Positions 33,921 to 43,947 of a stretch of 64,000 nucleotides of DNA are shown piece after piece. The notes beneath the pieces are model-generated. The model worked only from the letters and a program-made list of their open reading frames with translations. It was not told the origin of the DNA and searched no databases. The first letter of the stretch is position 1. Every line of letters starts with the position of its first letter. Location of the stretch: positions 326,960 to 390,959 of the forward strand of contig NZ_JAMPJU010000003.1 in NCBI RefSeq assembly GCF_025840185.1. The letters are read 5' to 3'. A program made the translations under genes and the position numbers. Source of the DNA: Brenneria izbisi (GTDB lineage: Bacteria > Pseudomonadota > Gammaproteobacteria > Enterobacterales > Enterobacteriaceae).

Positions 33921-34837
33921 CCATGCATGAACGTAAGGATTACTGGCGGGAGGTGGTGTGTGAAACCTTTGTGCCGTTACACTGTGAATTTCTGAAGCAT
34001 GATGCTTTCTCTGGACGTATACAAGTGCAGAATCTGGCAAGCATTTCGCTGGTCGATGTCAGCGCGTCACGCCAGAAAGTGCTGAGAAACAAGCAGGAGA
34101 TAGCCCGCAGCAGGGAAGAATTTATTTTGTTGAGTATGGTGCTTTCCGGTCGTTCCCTCGTGGTTCAAGGGGGACGGGAGGCGCTGCTGACGCCCGGCGA
34201 CTTCGCTCTTTACGATACCAGGAGCCCGTATGAACTGCACTTTGATGGGGCATTCCGACAAATGGTAGTGCAAATCCCGCGTGCGGAATTGCACCGTCGT
34301 GTCGCCGGTCTTGAATATTTAACCGCGCTTACCTTGTCCGCTAACCGTCCGATGGAAAAGCTCACCTTTGATTTTCTTCACGGTCTATGGTCGGTACATC
34401 ATAGCCTGGGTGAAGCGCCGCAACTGCATCTGAAAGAACAGGCGCTCGATCTACTGGGTATGGTGCTGGCTGAACGTGTCCCTCGGTCTTTGCCTGAGAA
34501 ACCGACAAATATGGCGCTCTTGTACCGAATGAAAATGGCGATACAGGATCGTCTGAGTGATCCGCAGTTGTCGCTGACGGTTCTGGCCTCAATGTTTGGT
34601 ATATCAACCCGCTATGCCAGTATGCTGTTTGAAAGCGAAAGCACCACGTTTGGCCGCTATCTGCTCCATTGCCGTCTTGAACGTTGTGCCAGAGAATTAC
34701 GCGCGCCCGCGCAGAGGCAGAGAAAGATCAATGAAATCGCTTTTCATTGGGGATTCAGCGATATTTCTTATTTCAGCCGTGTGTTTAAGCAGCGGTTCGG
34801 TATGTCTGCGCGTGAGTTTCGTCTTAATCATAATTAA
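33878..34837 (+). CDS. AraC/XylS-family regulator, likely nitrilase activator
   Basis: The 319-residue protein has an N-terminal AraC_binding_2-type sensor (YWREVVCETFVPLHCEF near residue 22, then a cupin-like region to ~180) and a C-terminal double helix-turn-helix (residues ~210-315) ending with IAFHWGFSDISYFSRVFKQRFG. GGGGGGATC before the ATG is an acceptable ribosome site. Divergence from the nitrilase operon and membership in the same broad class as NitR, the AraC-type nitrilase regulator of Rhodococcus, suggest it activates that operon. Confidence 0.83.
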   Translation: MPVAVDHRFDTDSVAMHERKDYWREVVCETFVPLHCEFLKHDAFSGRIQVQNLASISLVDVSASRQKVLRNKQEIARSREEFILLSMVLSGRSLVVQGGREALLTPGDFALYDTRSPYELHFDGAFRQMVVQIPRAELHRRVAGLEYLTALTLSANRPMEKLTFDFLHGLWSVHHSLGEAPQLHLKEQALDLLGMVLAERVPRSLPEKPTNMALLYRMKMAIQDRLSDPQLSLTVLASMFGISTRYASMLFESESTTFGRYLLHCRLERCARELRAPAQRQRKINEIAFHWGFSDISYFSRVFKQRFGMSAREFRLNHN

Positions 34838-35179
34838 TTGTTGTGACGCCCAGGGCAACCCTCGACCCGCCTGACGTTGTCGCTATAACCGCAAACGACT
34901 GATTTCCCGGTCGGCATCCAAGCGTGATACCGGGTTTATTTCCGCATAAACCGGGCTCATCGCCGCCACTTTCCCTCTTTTCGCCATCCGAAATCATCTG
35001 CCTATAACACTTTAAGCAATAAGGATTATCAGAAAAACCATTTAGTCATTTTGGTTATTTAATATTTCTATCATTTCTTTAATTGTTAAGATGCGGATGG
35101 TTAACCTTATGGGCAATTCATCTTTTTATTTCACTTATTTGCATGAGTGGCGGTTAGAGACAAGGAAATAGCGATCATA
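34838..35179. other. Spacer between the AraC-type gene and cysJ
   Basis: No gene is seen. An imperfect hairpin (CCGGGTTTAT...ATAAACCGGG) near 34930-34955 may end the regulator transcript. The last ~150 bp are AT-rich and should hold the CysB-dependent cysJIH promoter, but I could not assign its elements. Confidence 0.5.
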
Positions 35180-37000
35180 ATGAAAAATCCGGTTTCTCCT
35201 ACTTCATTGCTCCCGTTGAGCGCGGAGCAATTAGCACGTTTGCAGGCGGCGACCGGTGATTTTTCGCCTGCCCAGCTTGCCTGGTTATCCGGCTATTTTT
35301 GGGGGCGGCTGCAAGCGCCCGTCGAACAGTCAGAGGTTGCGAATGCGGGCGCATCCGCGGTCAGCGCCGCGCCGCTGCCGGCGATCACGCTGATTTCAGC
35401 CTCCCAGACCGGCAATGCGCGTCGAGTGGCCGAACAACTGCGCGACGATTTACTGGCGGCGAAGCTGACGGTCAATCTGGTGAATGCCGGCGACTATAAA
35501 TTCAAACAAATCGGTCAGGAAAAACTGTTGCTGGTGGTGACATCGACGCAGGGCGAAGGGGAACCGCCGGAAGAAGCGGTGGCGTTGCACAAATTCCTGT
35601 TCTCCAAAAAAGCGCCGTCGTTGAAAGAGGCGGCGTTCGCCGTCTTTGGTCTGGGCGATACGTCATACGAGTTTTTCAGCAAGGCGGGTAAGGATTTTGA
35701 TCACCGTCTTGCCGAACTGGGCGCCGAGCGGTTGCTGGATCGCGTTGATGCGGACGTGGATTATCAGACCGCCGCGCAACAGTGGCGACGCCAATTGGTG
35801 GATATCCTGCAAGCGCGTTTGCCCGCGCAGAGTGAGGCCGCGCTCCAGGCTAGTAGCCGCGGCGCGCTGGATGAAATCACCAGTAGCCCTTACAGCAAAG
35901 CGGCGCCATTGCATGCGGCGTTTTCCGTTAATCAGAAAATCACCGGACGCAATTCAGAAAAGGATGTGCGTCATATTGAGATCGACCTGGGTGATTCCGG
36001 TTTGCGTTATCAGCCAGGCGATGCGTTGGGCGTGTGGTTTGAAAACGATCCGGCGCTGGTGCGGGAAATTCTTGAATTGTTGTGGCTGAAAGGCGATGAG
36101 CCAGTGAGTGTCGAGGGCAACACCCTGCCGTTATCGCAGGCGCTGAAAAGCCATTTTGAACTGACGCAGAATACTGCGCCGATGGTTGAAAAGTATGCCT
36201 TGCTGTCGCGTGATGAAGCATTGCTGGCGCTGGTGAGCGATAAGCCCGCGTTGCAGCAGTTTGCCCAACGCACCCCGTTGGCGGACATGGTGCGTCAGGC
36301 GCCGACGGCGTTGACGTCTGAACAGTTGATTAGCCTGTTGCGTCCGCTGACGCCGCGTTTATATTCCATCGCTTCCTCACAGGCGGAAGTGGAAAGCGAA
36401 GTGCATATTACGGTAGGCGTGGTGCGTTATGAGATTGATGGTCGCGCGCGGACCGGCGGCGCGTCCGGCTATCTGGCCGACCGCCTCAACGAAGACGATG
36501 AAGTGCGGGTATTTATCGAGCATAACGACAATTTCCGCCTGCCCGCCGCCCCGGAAACGCCGGTGATCATGATTGGCCCCGGTACGGGGATTGCGCCGTT
36601 TCGGGCTTTCATGCAGCAGCGTGAAGCTGAGGGCGCTACAGGCAAAAACTGGCTGTTCTTTGGCAATCCGCACTTTACCGAAGATTTTCTGTATCAGGTT
36701 GAATGGCAGCGCTATGTGAAAGAAGGGCTGCTGACCCACATCGATCTGGCGTGGTCACGCGATCAGGCACACAAAGTGTATGTACAGGACAAACTGCGGG
36801 AAAAAGGCGCGGAAGTCTGGCGCTGGCTTCAGGAGGGCGCGCATCTGTATGTCTGTGGCGATGCCAACCGCATGGCGAAAGATGTCGAACAGGCATTACT
36901 GGACGTGGTGGTTGAGCACGGCGGCATGGATATCGAGCAAGCCGACGAATTTTTAAGTGATCTGCGCCTTGCGCGCCGTTATCAGCGAGATGTGTACTAA
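35180..37000 (+). CDS. cysJ: Sulfite reductase [NADPH] flavoprotein alpha subunit
   Basis: Transfers electrons from NADPH through FAD and FMN to CysI for reduction of sulfite to sulfide. The 606 residues carry a flavodoxin-like FMN domain ([21 protein letters not shown]), an FAD domain ([10 protein letters not shown]) and an NADPH domain ([25 protein letters not shown], ending RRYQRDVY). The ATG at 35180 is chosen because the sequence then begins like homologues; a GTG at 35147 would add 11 residues. cysI overlaps by one base (TAATG), so translation is coupled. Confidence 0.96.
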   Translation: MKNPVSPTSLLPLSAEQLARLQAATGDFSPAQLAWLSGYFWGRLQAPVEQSEVANAGASAVSAAPLPAITLISASQTGNARRVAEQLRDDLLAAKLTVNLVNAGDYKFKQIGQEKLLLVVTSTQGEGEPPEEAVALHKFLFSKKAPSLKEAAFAVFGLGDTSYEFFSKAGKDFDHRLAELGAERLLDRVDADVDYQTAAQQWRRQLVDILQARLPAQSEAALQASSRGALDEITSSPYSKAAPLHAAFSVNQKITGRNSEKDVRHIEIDLGDSGLRYQPGDALGVWFENDPALVREILELLWLKGDEPVSVEGNTLPLSQALKSHFELTQNTAPMVEKYALLSRDEALLALVSDKPALQQFAQRTPLADMVRQAPTALTSEQLISLLRPLTPRLYSIASSQAEVESEVHITVGVVRYEIDGRARTGGASGYLADRLNEDDEVRVFIEHNDNFRLPAAPETPVIMIGPGTGIAPFRAFMQQREAEGATGKNWLFFGNPHFTEDFLYQVEWQRYVKEGLLTHIDLAWSRDQAHKVYVQDKLREKGAEVWRWLQEGAHLYVCGDANRMAKDVEQALLDVVVEHGGMDIEQADEFLSDLRLARRYQRDVY

Positions 37001-38751
37001 TGAGCGAAAAGTCAGTCTTAGATGAACAATCGGCGGCGGATGACAAGCATCCCGGTCCGTTGGTGGTAGAAGGGAAACTTGCTGACGCCGAACGGCTGAA
37101 ACAGGAAAGCAATTTTCTGCGCGGCACTATTGCCGACGATCTGACGGATGGTCTGACGGGCGGCTTCAATGGCGACAACTTTTTACTGATCCGCTTTCAC
37201 GGCATGTATCAGCAGGATGACCGCGATATCCGCGCCGAGCGCGCCGAGCAGAAGCTGGAGCCGCGCCATGCGATGATGCTGCGTTGTCGCTTGCCGGGCG
37301 GTGTGATCACGCCGCAACAATGGCTGGGCATCGATAAATTCGCCGCTGAAAACACGCTGTACGGCAGTATTCGTCTGACCAACCGCCAGACATTCCAGTT
37401 TCACGGCATTCTCAAGCCGAATGTCAAGCCGGCGCACCAGATGCTGAACCGTCTGGGGCTCGATTCGCTGGCGACCGCCAATGACGTAAACCGTAACGTA
37501 TTGTGCACCTCGAACCCGGTGGAGTCGGAACTGCATCAGCAGGCGTATGAGTGGGCGAAAAAGATTTCCGAGCACCTGTTGCCGCGCACCCGCGCTTACG
37601 CTGAAATCTGGCTGGATCAGGAGAAGGTCGCCACCACTGATGAAGAGCCGATTCTGGGGGCGACCTATCTGCCGCGTAAGTTTAAAACCACCGTGGTGAT
37701 CCCGCCGCAAAACGATGTGGACCTGCACGCCAACGATCTGAATTTTGTGGCGATTGCCGATAATGGGCGTCTGGTGGGGTTCAACGTGCTGGTGGGCGGC
37801 GGGCTTTCCATCGCGCATGGCGACAAGGCGACTTATCCGCGCACCGCCAGCGAATTGGGCTACATTTCCATTGAGGATACGCTGGCGGTTGCCGAAGCGG
37901 TGGTGACCACGCAACGTGACTGGGGTAACCGCACCAACCGTAAGAATGCCAAAACCAAATACACGCTGGAGCGTGTGGGGGTCGATACCTTCAGGCAGGA
38001 AGTGGAAAAGCGCGCCGGTATAACTTTTGGCGCGGTACGGCCCTATGTATTCACCGGTCGCGGCGATCGTATCGGCTGGGTGAAGGGCATTGATAACAAA
38101 TGGCATCTGACGCTGTTTATCGAGAATGGTCGTATTCTGGATTATCCGGGGCGTCCGCTGAAAACCGGTCTGGCGGAAATCGCTAAAATTCATAAAGGCG
38201 ATTTCCGTCTGACGGCGAACCAGAACCTGATCGTCGCTGGCGTGTCAGCGCGGAATAAGGCGAAAATCGAAACGCTGGCGCGCGAACACGGTCTGATGGA
38301 TGATGACGTAAGCGAACAGCGTAAAAACTCAATGGCCTGCGTGTCGTTTCCGACCTGTCCGCTGGCGATGGCGGAAGCCGAGCGTTTTCTGCCGTCGTTC
38401 GTCACGTACGTTGAAAATATCATGCAGCGGCATGGCGTGGGCGATGAGCATATCGTACTGCGCGTCACTGGCTGTCCGAATGGCTGTGGTCGGGCGCTGC
38501 TGGCGGAAATCGGTCTGGTGGGGAAAGCGGTTGGACGCTATAACCTGCATCTGGGCGGTAATCGCGAAGGCACGCGTATTCCGCGCATGTACCGCGAAAA
38601 TATCAATGAAACCGAGATCCTCGGCGAAATTGATCGGTTAATCGGCCTGTGGGCGAAAGATCGTCTTGAGAATGAAGGTTTTGGCGATTTCACCATCCGC
38701 AGCAACATCATCAAGCCGGTGCGCGATCCCGCCCGTGATTTCTATGACTGA
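37000..38751 (+). CDS. cysI: Sulfite reductase hemoprotein beta subunit
   Basis: Siroheme/[4Fe-4S] subunit that reduces sulfite to sulfide with six electrons from CysJ. The 583 residues include two ferredoxin-like parts ([13 protein letters not shown]) and the four cofactor cysteines in VSFPTCPLA and [10 protein letters not shown]. The start overlaps the cysJ stop by one base. cysH begins 12 bp after the stop. Its siroheme is supplied by CysG, encoded ~4 kb downstream. Confidence 0.97.
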   Translation: MSEKSVLDEQSAADDKHPGPLVVEGKLADAERLKQESNFLRGTIADDLTDGLTGGFNGDNFLLIRFHGMYQQDDRDIRAERAEQKLEPRHAMMLRCRLPGGVITPQQWLGIDKFAAENTLYGSIRLTNRQTFQFHGILKPNVKPAHQMLNRLGLDSLATANDVNRNVLCTSNPVESELHQQAYEWAKKISEHLLPRTRAYAEIWLDQEKVATTDEEPILGATYLPRKFKTTVVIPPQNDVDLHANDLNFVAIADNGRLVGFNVLVGGGLSIAHGDKATYPRTASELGYISIEDTLAVAEAVVTTQRDWGNRTNRKNAKTKYTLERVGVDTFRQEVEKRAGITFGAVRPYVFTGRGDRIGWVKGIDNKWHLTLFIENGRILDYPGRPLKTGLAEIAKIHKGDFRLTANQNLIVAGVSARNKAKIETLAREHGLMDDDVSEQRKNSMACVSFPTCPLAMAEAERFLPSFVTYVENIMQRHGVGDEHIVLRVTGCPNGCGRALLAEIGLVGKAVGRYNLHLGGNREGTRIPRMYRENINETEILGEIDRLIGLWAKDRLENEGFGDFTIRSNIIKPVRDPARDFYD

Positions 38752-38763
38752 CAGGAGATCCTG

Positions 38764-39498
38764 ATGTCTGAGCTTAATCTTGATGCGCTCAATGCGTTGC
38801 CGAAAGCCGCGCAGTCCGACGCGCTGGCTGAAGTGAATAAGCAGCTTGAGTCATTGTCCGCGCAGGAAAGGGTGGCGTGGGCGCTGGAACATCTGCCGGG
38901 GGAATATGTGCTGTCTTCCAGCTTCGGGATTCAGGCGGCGGTATCGCTGCATTTGGTCACGCAGTTTCGGCCTGATCTCCCGGTTATCCTTACGGATACC
39001 GGTTATCTTTTTCCTGAAACCTACCAGTTTATTGATACGCTGACGGATCAACTGAAGTTGAATCTGAAGGTGTATCGTGCCGCTCAGTCACCGGCGTGGC
39101 AGGAGGCGCGTTACGGAAAACTGTGGGAGCAGGGCGTTGATGGTATTGAACGCTATAACCAGATGAACAAGGTTGAACCGATGAATCACGCGCTGAGCGA
39201 ACTTAAGGCCCGAACCTGGTTCGCGGGATTACGGCGCGAACAATCCGGCAGCCGCGGGCATCTGCCGGTACTGGCGGTGCAGCGCGGGGTATTCAAACTC
39301 CTGCCGATTATCGACTGGGACAACCGTCAGGTTTATCAATACCTGAAGCAAAACGGCCTGAGCTATCATCCGTTATGGGAACAGGGCTATCTCTCGGTGG
39401 GCGACACGCACACCACCCGCAAGTGGGAACCGGGAATGAGCGAGGAAGAAACGCGCTTTTTCGGCCTTAAACGCGAGTGCGGCTTGCATGAGGGGTAA
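38764..39498 (+). CDS. cysH: Phosphoadenylyl-sulfate reductase (thioredoxin)
   Basis: Reduces PAPS to sulfite using thioredoxin. The 244 residues show the PP-loop-like [15 protein letters not shown], the [10 protein letters not shown] segment and the C-terminal catalytic Cys in ECGLHEG. The single-Cys form without extra CC pairs fits a PAPS, not APS, reductase, matching the presence of cysC in the window. AGGAG precedes the ATG. Last gene of cysJIH; the convergent eutR-like gene ends 4 bp away. Confidence 0.96.
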   Translation: MSELNLDALNALPKAAQSDALAEVNKQLESLSAQERVAWALEHLPGEYVLSSSFGIQAAVSLHLVTQFRPDLPVILTDTGYLFPETYQFIDTLTDQLKLNLKVYRAAQSPAWQEARYGKLWEQGVDGIERYNQMNKVEPMNHALSELKARTWFAGLRREQSGSRGHLPVLAVQRGVFKLLPIIDWDNRQVYQYLKQNGLSYHPLWEQGYLSVGDTHTTRKWEPGMSEEETRFFGLKRECGLHEG

Positions 39499-39502
39499 CG
39501 CG

Positions 39503-40543
39503 TTAATGCTGCAAACGTCGTCGCAGCGTTAATGAAGGCTTCTCATTGAACAATTTCTGATAATCGCTGGAAAACTGCCCCAGATGCCAGAATCCCCATT
39601 GCATTGCCGCATCCTGTACGGTGTGGTGCTGCGATCGGGGACTGATGAGTTCGCGACGTACCGCGTTGAGACGGATAATTTTAAGCCATGCGTTAGGCCC
39701 AATTCCCAATATATTCTGGAAGGCGTTTTGCAATGTCCGCCGACTGACATGCAATTGTCGGCACAACTCAAGCACGGTCACCGGTTCGGATGTCTGGCTC
39801 AACACGTACTCACGCGCAAAAGCGATCAGTTTTCTCTGATGCTTGCCTTGCGTTTGGTCGGCGGAGGGCTGTACGTTTTCCAGAAACGAAATCAGCGTGG
39901 TCAGCAGATTATGCTGGAGCACTTTCTCCGCATTCTTCTGTTTCATCCACCCAGGAGAGTGGCAGCTATGCCAGAGCGCCTGACGAATAAACGCGCACAG
40001 CGTGGCTTTTTTGTCAGGTTCAACCATCAGCGCGGTTCCCTGATTTAAGCGTTGGAGCATCCATTCCGGGTCATTTAACGCGCCAATATACTGGTAAAGC
40101 ACATCCTGCGAGATCACCACTCCCAGAATGGAAAAATCATCGGGCGTGGTTAATTCAAACTCCTTGCCGCCGGGACTGACGGCAATGGAGTGTTGGTCCA
40201 GCCGCTGTGAGCCAATAAATCCCCGATTTTCCAGCGTGGACGGAATGCCAAACCAGAATGATCCCGGCCACACCATGCAGGACTGACGTAACGCGAGATT
40301 GGTATATTCGTGACAGAGTTGAACGCCGTCTAACAGCAACTCCTGAAGCTCCCCACGGAAATGACCGGGCGAAACCTGATCGTAAAGTTGTTGCCAGGCG
40401 GTAATTGAGCAGGATTGCGCGTAAACGTCCTGAGTCGAGGACTGGTGGATGTTTTGAGCTTTGCCCAGGGAGGACGCCATTTTTTCCTGAGAAAAAACCA
40501 AAGCATCAAGATGGTGCAGATGGGTAAGGTTGCCTGTTCTCAT
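39503..40543 (-). CDS. eutR: EutR-like AraC-family regulator
   Basis: The 346-residue protein matches E. coli EutR over its length, notably SITAWQQLYDQ, LALRQSCMVWPGSFWFGIP, the sensor segment TTPDDFSILGVV and the C-terminal helix-turn-helix QLHVSRRTLQNAFQNILGIGPNAWLK. In E. coli and Salmonella, EutR activates the ethanolamine operon in response to ethanolamine plus adenosylcobalamin. GGAGGT lies 8 bases before the ATG. Here the only eut structural gene nearby is eutE, directly upstream on the same strand. Whether it still senses both ligands cannot be told by eye. Confidence 0.85.
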   Translation of the reverse strand: MRTGNLTHLHHLDALVFSQEKMASSLGKAQNIHQSSTQDVYAQSCSITAWQQLYDQVSPGHFRGELQELLLDGVQLCHEYTNLALRQSCMVWPGSFWFGIPSTLENRGFIGSQRLDQHSIAVSPGGKEFELTTPDDFSILGVVISQDVLYQYIGALNDPEWMLQRLNQGTALMVEPDKKATLCAFIRQALWHSCHSPGWMKQKNAEKVLQHNLLTTLISFLENVQPSADQTQGKHQRKLIAFAREYVLSQTSEPVTVLELCRQLHVSRRTLQNAFQNILGIGPNAWLKIIRLNAVRRELISPRSQHHTVQDAAMQWGFWHLGQFSSDYQKLFNEKPSLTLRRRLQH

Positions 40544-40637
40544 GTGCGCTTACCTCCAGGAAAACAATATGATGCTACTAAACGCCCCTTATCTATGCAG
40601 GCTGTGGTATCGAACTGGTACGGATACGTTATCCTCG

Positions 40638-40677
40638 GTTGCCGCTGTCGATAGACAGCGGCAACATGGTTTTTTAT
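40638..40677 (+). terminator. Terminator-like hairpin on the strand opposite eutE/eutR
   Basis: Perfect 12-bp stem GTTGCCGCTGTC / GACAGCGGCAAC with a GATA loop, followed on the plus strand by GGTTTTTTATT. The flanking genes are both on the minus strand, where no T-run exists. It would therefore end a plus-strand transcript, or act weakly after eutE. Confidence 0.6.
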
Positions 40678-40683
40678 TGATGA

Positions 40684-42063
40684 CTACACAATACGAAACA
40701 TATCCACCATTACGCAACGACGGATGCGCACAAATGTGCGCGCCGACGTCACGCCTTCTCCGGTTGGCGTCGAAATAGTCATGGAAGTACAGCCTTCGCC
40801 GCCTAACCCCAACCCCGCGATACAGGAACCATTCTTGACAAAAATGCTGGTATTGATCGCGTTGGCCATTTTGTGCAGGTTATTGATATTGGATGAATGC
40901 ATGGCGGCGGTGTGACGGCAACCGCCTTCCAGCCGCACGGCCAGTTCAATCGCTTCCTCTACGTTGCTTACGCGTACAACCGGGAGCACCGGCATCATCA
41001 TTTCCGTGACGGCAAAGGGATGTTGGGCATCAGTCTCCGCCAGCAGCAGGCGTGTTTGCTCGCCGACATCCAGGCCGATCGCCGCCGCGATTTTTGCCGC
41101 ATCGCGTCCGACCCAGTCACGGCTGACGCGTCCTTTTCCGTTCTCATCAATATCGCTAAGCACTACGGGCAGTAACTGTTTTACCTGCGCTTCATTCAAT
41201 AACACGGCCTGATTTTTCTGCATTTCCGCCAGCAACGCATCGGCAACGCTATCGACGACGATTACCACTTTTTCATCAACGCAAATGATGTTGTTGTCAA
41301 ACGATGCGCCACGAACAATTGCCTGCGCAGCACGGTGGATATCAGCGGTTTCGTCCACGACAACCGGGGGATTGCCTGCTCCGGCGGCAATAAGCCGTTT
41401 GTCGGTATGTTTGCGCGCCGCCTCCACAACCGCTTCACCGCCCGTCACGACCAGCAGGTTGACGCCGGGATGACGGAACAAACGCTGTGCGGTTTCAATA
41501 TTGGGATCCTTCACGGTGACCAGCAGGTTTTCCGGTCCGCCTACCGCGACGATGGCTTTGTTCAACAGGCTGATGGTGTACAGCGACACTTTTTTCGCCG
41601 AAGGATGGGGCGCAAAAACGATACTGTTGCCTGCGGCAATCATACTGATAGCGTTATTGATAACGGTCGCCGCAGGATTGGTCGACGGCGTAACCGAGGC
41701 AACGACGCCCCAGGGCGCGTTTTCAATCAGCGTCAGGCCATTGTCGCCGGTGATGACTTCCGCCGACAGGCTTTCTGTGCCCGGCGTGCTGCGCGCCTGA
41801 GAGACATTTTTGGCATATTTATCGACCACGCGTCCCATGCCGGTTTCCTCTACCGCCATTTCTGCCAGCACCTGAGCATACCGCTCGCCGGCCTGACGGA
41901 TGGCAGCGATCACGTTTTGACGCAAAACCACGTTATCCAGACGTTTTTGTGCCTGAGTCGCTGCATTAACGGCATCATCAAGCGATTCAAATACGCCGTA
42001 TTGTGCATCAAACTCAACAAACGGGTATGTCGGGGCGCTTAGCTCTTGGGTTGACTGTTTCAT
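40684..42063 (-). CDS. eutE: CoA-acylating acetaldehyde dehydrogenase (EutE-like)
   Basis: Oxidises acetaldehyde to acetyl-CoA with NAD+ and CoA. The 459 residues align with E. coli EutE (467) from MGVFASLDDAV onward. Core motifs are NAPWGVVASVTPSTNPAATVIN, the catalytic Cys in SFDNNIICVDEKV, and LGLGGEGCTSMTISTPTGEG near the end. The N terminus is different: the ~20-residue microcompartment-targeting helix of EutE is replaced by a short Pro-containing segment (MKQSTQELSAPTYPF). AGAGGA precedes the ATG. No eutBC, eutD, eutG or shell protein genes are nearby, so it probably acts free in the cytosol. Confidence 0.87.
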   Translation of the reverse strand: MKQSTQELSAPTYPFVEFDAQYGVFESLDDAVNAATQAQKRLDNVVLRQNVIAAIRQAGERYAQVLAEMAVEETGMGRVVDKYAKNVSQARSTPGTESLSAEVITGDNGLTLIENAPWGVVASVTPSTNPAATVINNAISMIAAGNSIVFAPHPSAKKVSLYTISLLNKAIVAVGGPENLLVTVKDPNIETAQRLFRHPGVNLLVVTGGEAVVEAARKHTDKRLIAAGAGNPPVVVDETADIHRAAQAIVRGASFDNNIICVDEKVVIVVDSVADALLAEMQKNQAVLLNEAQVKQLLPVVLSDIDENGKGRVSRDWVGRDAAKIAAAIGLDVGEQTRLLLAETDAQHPFAVTEMMMPVLPVVRVSNVEEAIELAVRLEGGCRHTAAMHSSNINNLHKMANAINTSIFVKNGSCIAGLGLGGEGCTSMTISTPTGEGVTSARTFVRIRRCVMVDMFRIV

Positions 42064-42495
42064 ATGCGCAATCCTCTATTTATATCAGTGAGATAAACTC
42101 AAACAGCTTAATAGTAAGCGAAGGTGAATACGGCAATCCGACTATCAATGCGGGATACGGCGAATCCATCCTGTATTCGAACGTAGCGCGAACAGATCAC
42201 GTGCGCACATCATCTGTCTTGCAACTTGTCCATTGCCCGGTTGGGCCGTATGCATGTTGCAATGAATCAATGAAAGGAAATATCAAAAATCGGCAAACGC
42301 TTCACAACTTTGATGCGTGTCATAAACTCATTTTCTATTTTGTGAGCGCATCCGGTTATTGAATAGATGACAGCAGCCCGCTTTTTGGTGTTGTTATTCC
42401 ATTACGGAACTTGTCATTCCAATTCGGCATTTCATAAGTGTGCTGACCGCACCGTATAGTCGCTTTATCCATTTTTTTGTTTAGTTAAGGCGATT
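42064..42495. other. eutE-cysG divergent intergenic region
   Basis: 432 bp. An overlapping frame at 42003-42362 (119 codons) runs antisense into eutE and has no ribosome site, so I do not call it. The right part holds an approximately 20-bp-period direct repeat and a TATAGT -10 candidate at 42455-42460 with a weak -35 (TTCATA), fitting an activator-dependent cysG promoter. Confidence 0.55.
42391..42427 (+). promoter_or_regulatory. Direct repeat upstream of cysG, candidate CysB site
   Basis: TTGTTATTCCATTACGG at 42391-42407 and TTGTCATTCCAATTCGG at 42411-42427 agree at 14 of 17 positions with a 20-bp period, two helical turns. It ends just upstream of the presumed -35. CysB, the LysR-type activator of cysteine genes, is the obvious candidate because cysG heads the cysDNC operon. 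Confidence 0.45.
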
Positions 42496-43938
42496 GTGAA
42501 CTATCTCCCTTTATTCGCTGACCTTCGGGGCCGCCCTGTGTTGGTGGTCGGCGGCGGTGATATCGCCTCACGTAAAATAGGACTGTTGCAACGAGCCGGC
42601 GCCGAGGTAAAAGTTGTCGCGCAGTCGCTGGCGGATGAATTGGTCGCACAGTTTGAGTCAGGCAAGATTCAATGGCTGGCCAGGCATTTTACGCCGACGT
42701 TGTTGTCCGACGTGTTTCTGGTGATTGCCGCCACCGATGACGCCGCGTTGAATGCGGCGGTATTCGAGGCCGCCAATCAGCGCCATCTGCTGGTCAATGT
42801 GGTGGATGATCAGCCCAAATGTTCTTTTATTTTTCCTTCTATCATCGATCGTTCTCCGCTGGTGGTGGCGATTTCCTCTGGCGGTCAAGCGCCGGTGCTG
42901 GCGCGCCTGTTGCGTGAAAAACTGGAAGCGCTGTTGCCCGCCAGTCTGGGAACCCTGGCCGCGCTCGCGGGGAGTTGGCGCGAGCGCATCAAATCCCGAC
43001 TCCATTCGGTGAGCGCGCGCCGTCGTTTCTGGGAGCGGCTGTTCATGGGGCGCTTTGCCTCGCTGGTCGGCGCCGGACAACTGGCGCAGGCTGAAGACGA
43101 ACTGCAACAGCAGTTGCAGCTTGAGCAGCATGCGCAGCAACAGCCTGCGGCGACCCGTGGTGAGGTGGTGCTGGTGGGCGCGGGCCCCGGTGATGCCGGA
43201 CTGCTGACGCTGCGTGGTTTGCAAGTTATTCAGCAGGCGGATGTCGTGCTATATGATCATCTGGTCAGCGGCGAGGTGCTGGAACTGGTGCGCCGTGATG
43301 CCGAACGTATTTGCGTGGGGAAACGGGCGAGCGCGCATTCGTTGCCGCAGGATGAGATTAACCAACTGCTGGTGACGCTGGCGCAGCAAGGCAAGCGGGT
43401 GGTGAGGTTGAAAGGCGGCGATCCGTTTACGTTTGGGCGCGGCGGCGAAGAACTGCAAGCGGTGGCGCAGGCGGGCATTGCCTTTCAGGTGGTGCCCGGC
43501 GTGACGGCGGCGGCGGGGGCGACGGCATATGCTGGTATCCCGTTGACGCATCGGGATTATGCCCAAAGCGTGATGTTTATCACCGGCCATTGTCGGCCTG
43601 ATGGCGATGCGCTGGATTGGTCAACGCTGGCGCGTGGACGCCAGACTCTGGCGATTTATATGGGAACGGTGAAGGCGGCGGAAATCAGTCAACAACTGAT
43701 TGCCCATGGTCGTTCGGCGCAAACGCCCGTCGCCGTAATAGGCCGCGGCACCCGACACGATCAGCGGGTGCTCACCGGCACGCTGCGACAGTTGGAACAA
43801 TTGGCCCGGCAGACGCCGACACCGGCCTTGTTGGTGATAGGCGAAGTCGTGAATTTGCATCATCAGATCGCCTGGTTTGGACAGCAAACGCTGGCGGCGC
43901 GGCAAGACAGCCGTCCGGCGGTAGTGAATTTGGCTTAA
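42496..43938 (+). CDS. cysG: Siroheme synthase (multifunctional)
   Basis: Converts uroporphyrinogen III to siroheme: methyltransferase (C-terminal), dehydrogenase and ferrochelatase (N-terminal). The N-terminal part starts with the Rossmann [13 protein letters not shown]; the C-terminal part has [17 protein letters not shown] and [15 protein letters not shown]. Length is 480 against 457 in E. coli. A Gln-rich linker at ~190-220 between halves ([17 protein letters not shown]) is unusually long. The start is GTG with AAGG 6 bases upstream. Unlike E. coli, where cysG is with nirBD, it here heads cysDNC, tying siroheme supply to sulfate assimilation. Confidence 0.95.
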   Translation: MNYLPLFADLRGRPVLVVGGGDIASRKIGLLQRAGAEVKVVAQSLADELVAQFESGKIQWLARHFTPTLLSDVFLVIAATDDAALNAAVFEAANQRHLLVNVVDDQPKCSFIFPSIIDRSPLVVAISSGGQAPVLARLLREKLEALLPASLGTLAALAGSWRERIKSRLHSVSARRRFWERLFMGRFASLVGAGQLAQAEDELQQQLQLEQHAQQQPAATRGEVVLVGAGPGDAGLLTLRGLQVIQQADVVLYDHLVSGEVLELVRRDAERICVGKRASAHSLPQDEINQLLVTLAQQGKRVVRLKGGDPFTFGRGGEELQAVAQAGIAFQVVPGVTAAAGATAYAGIPLTHRDYAQSVMFITGHCRPDGDALDWSTLARGRQTLAIYMGTVKAAEISQQLIAHGRSAQTPVAVIGRGTRHDQRVLTGTLRQLEQLARQTPTPALLVIGEVVNLHHQIAWFGQQTLAARQDSRPAVVNLA

Positions 43939-43947
43939 GGAATGGTT

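Noticed and set aside
37183..38193. 336-codon open frame antisense to cysI
   Set aside because: Complete overlap with a well-supported gene and no independent signal.
40530..40778. 82-codon plus-strand frame between eutR and eutE
   Set aside because: Reads through the terminator-like hairpin and into eutE antisense; kept only as a possible transcript, not a gene.
42003..42362. 119-codon frame across the eutE start and upstream region
   Set aside because: Antisense to eutE at its start and without a ribosome site; the noncoding region better explains the sequence.
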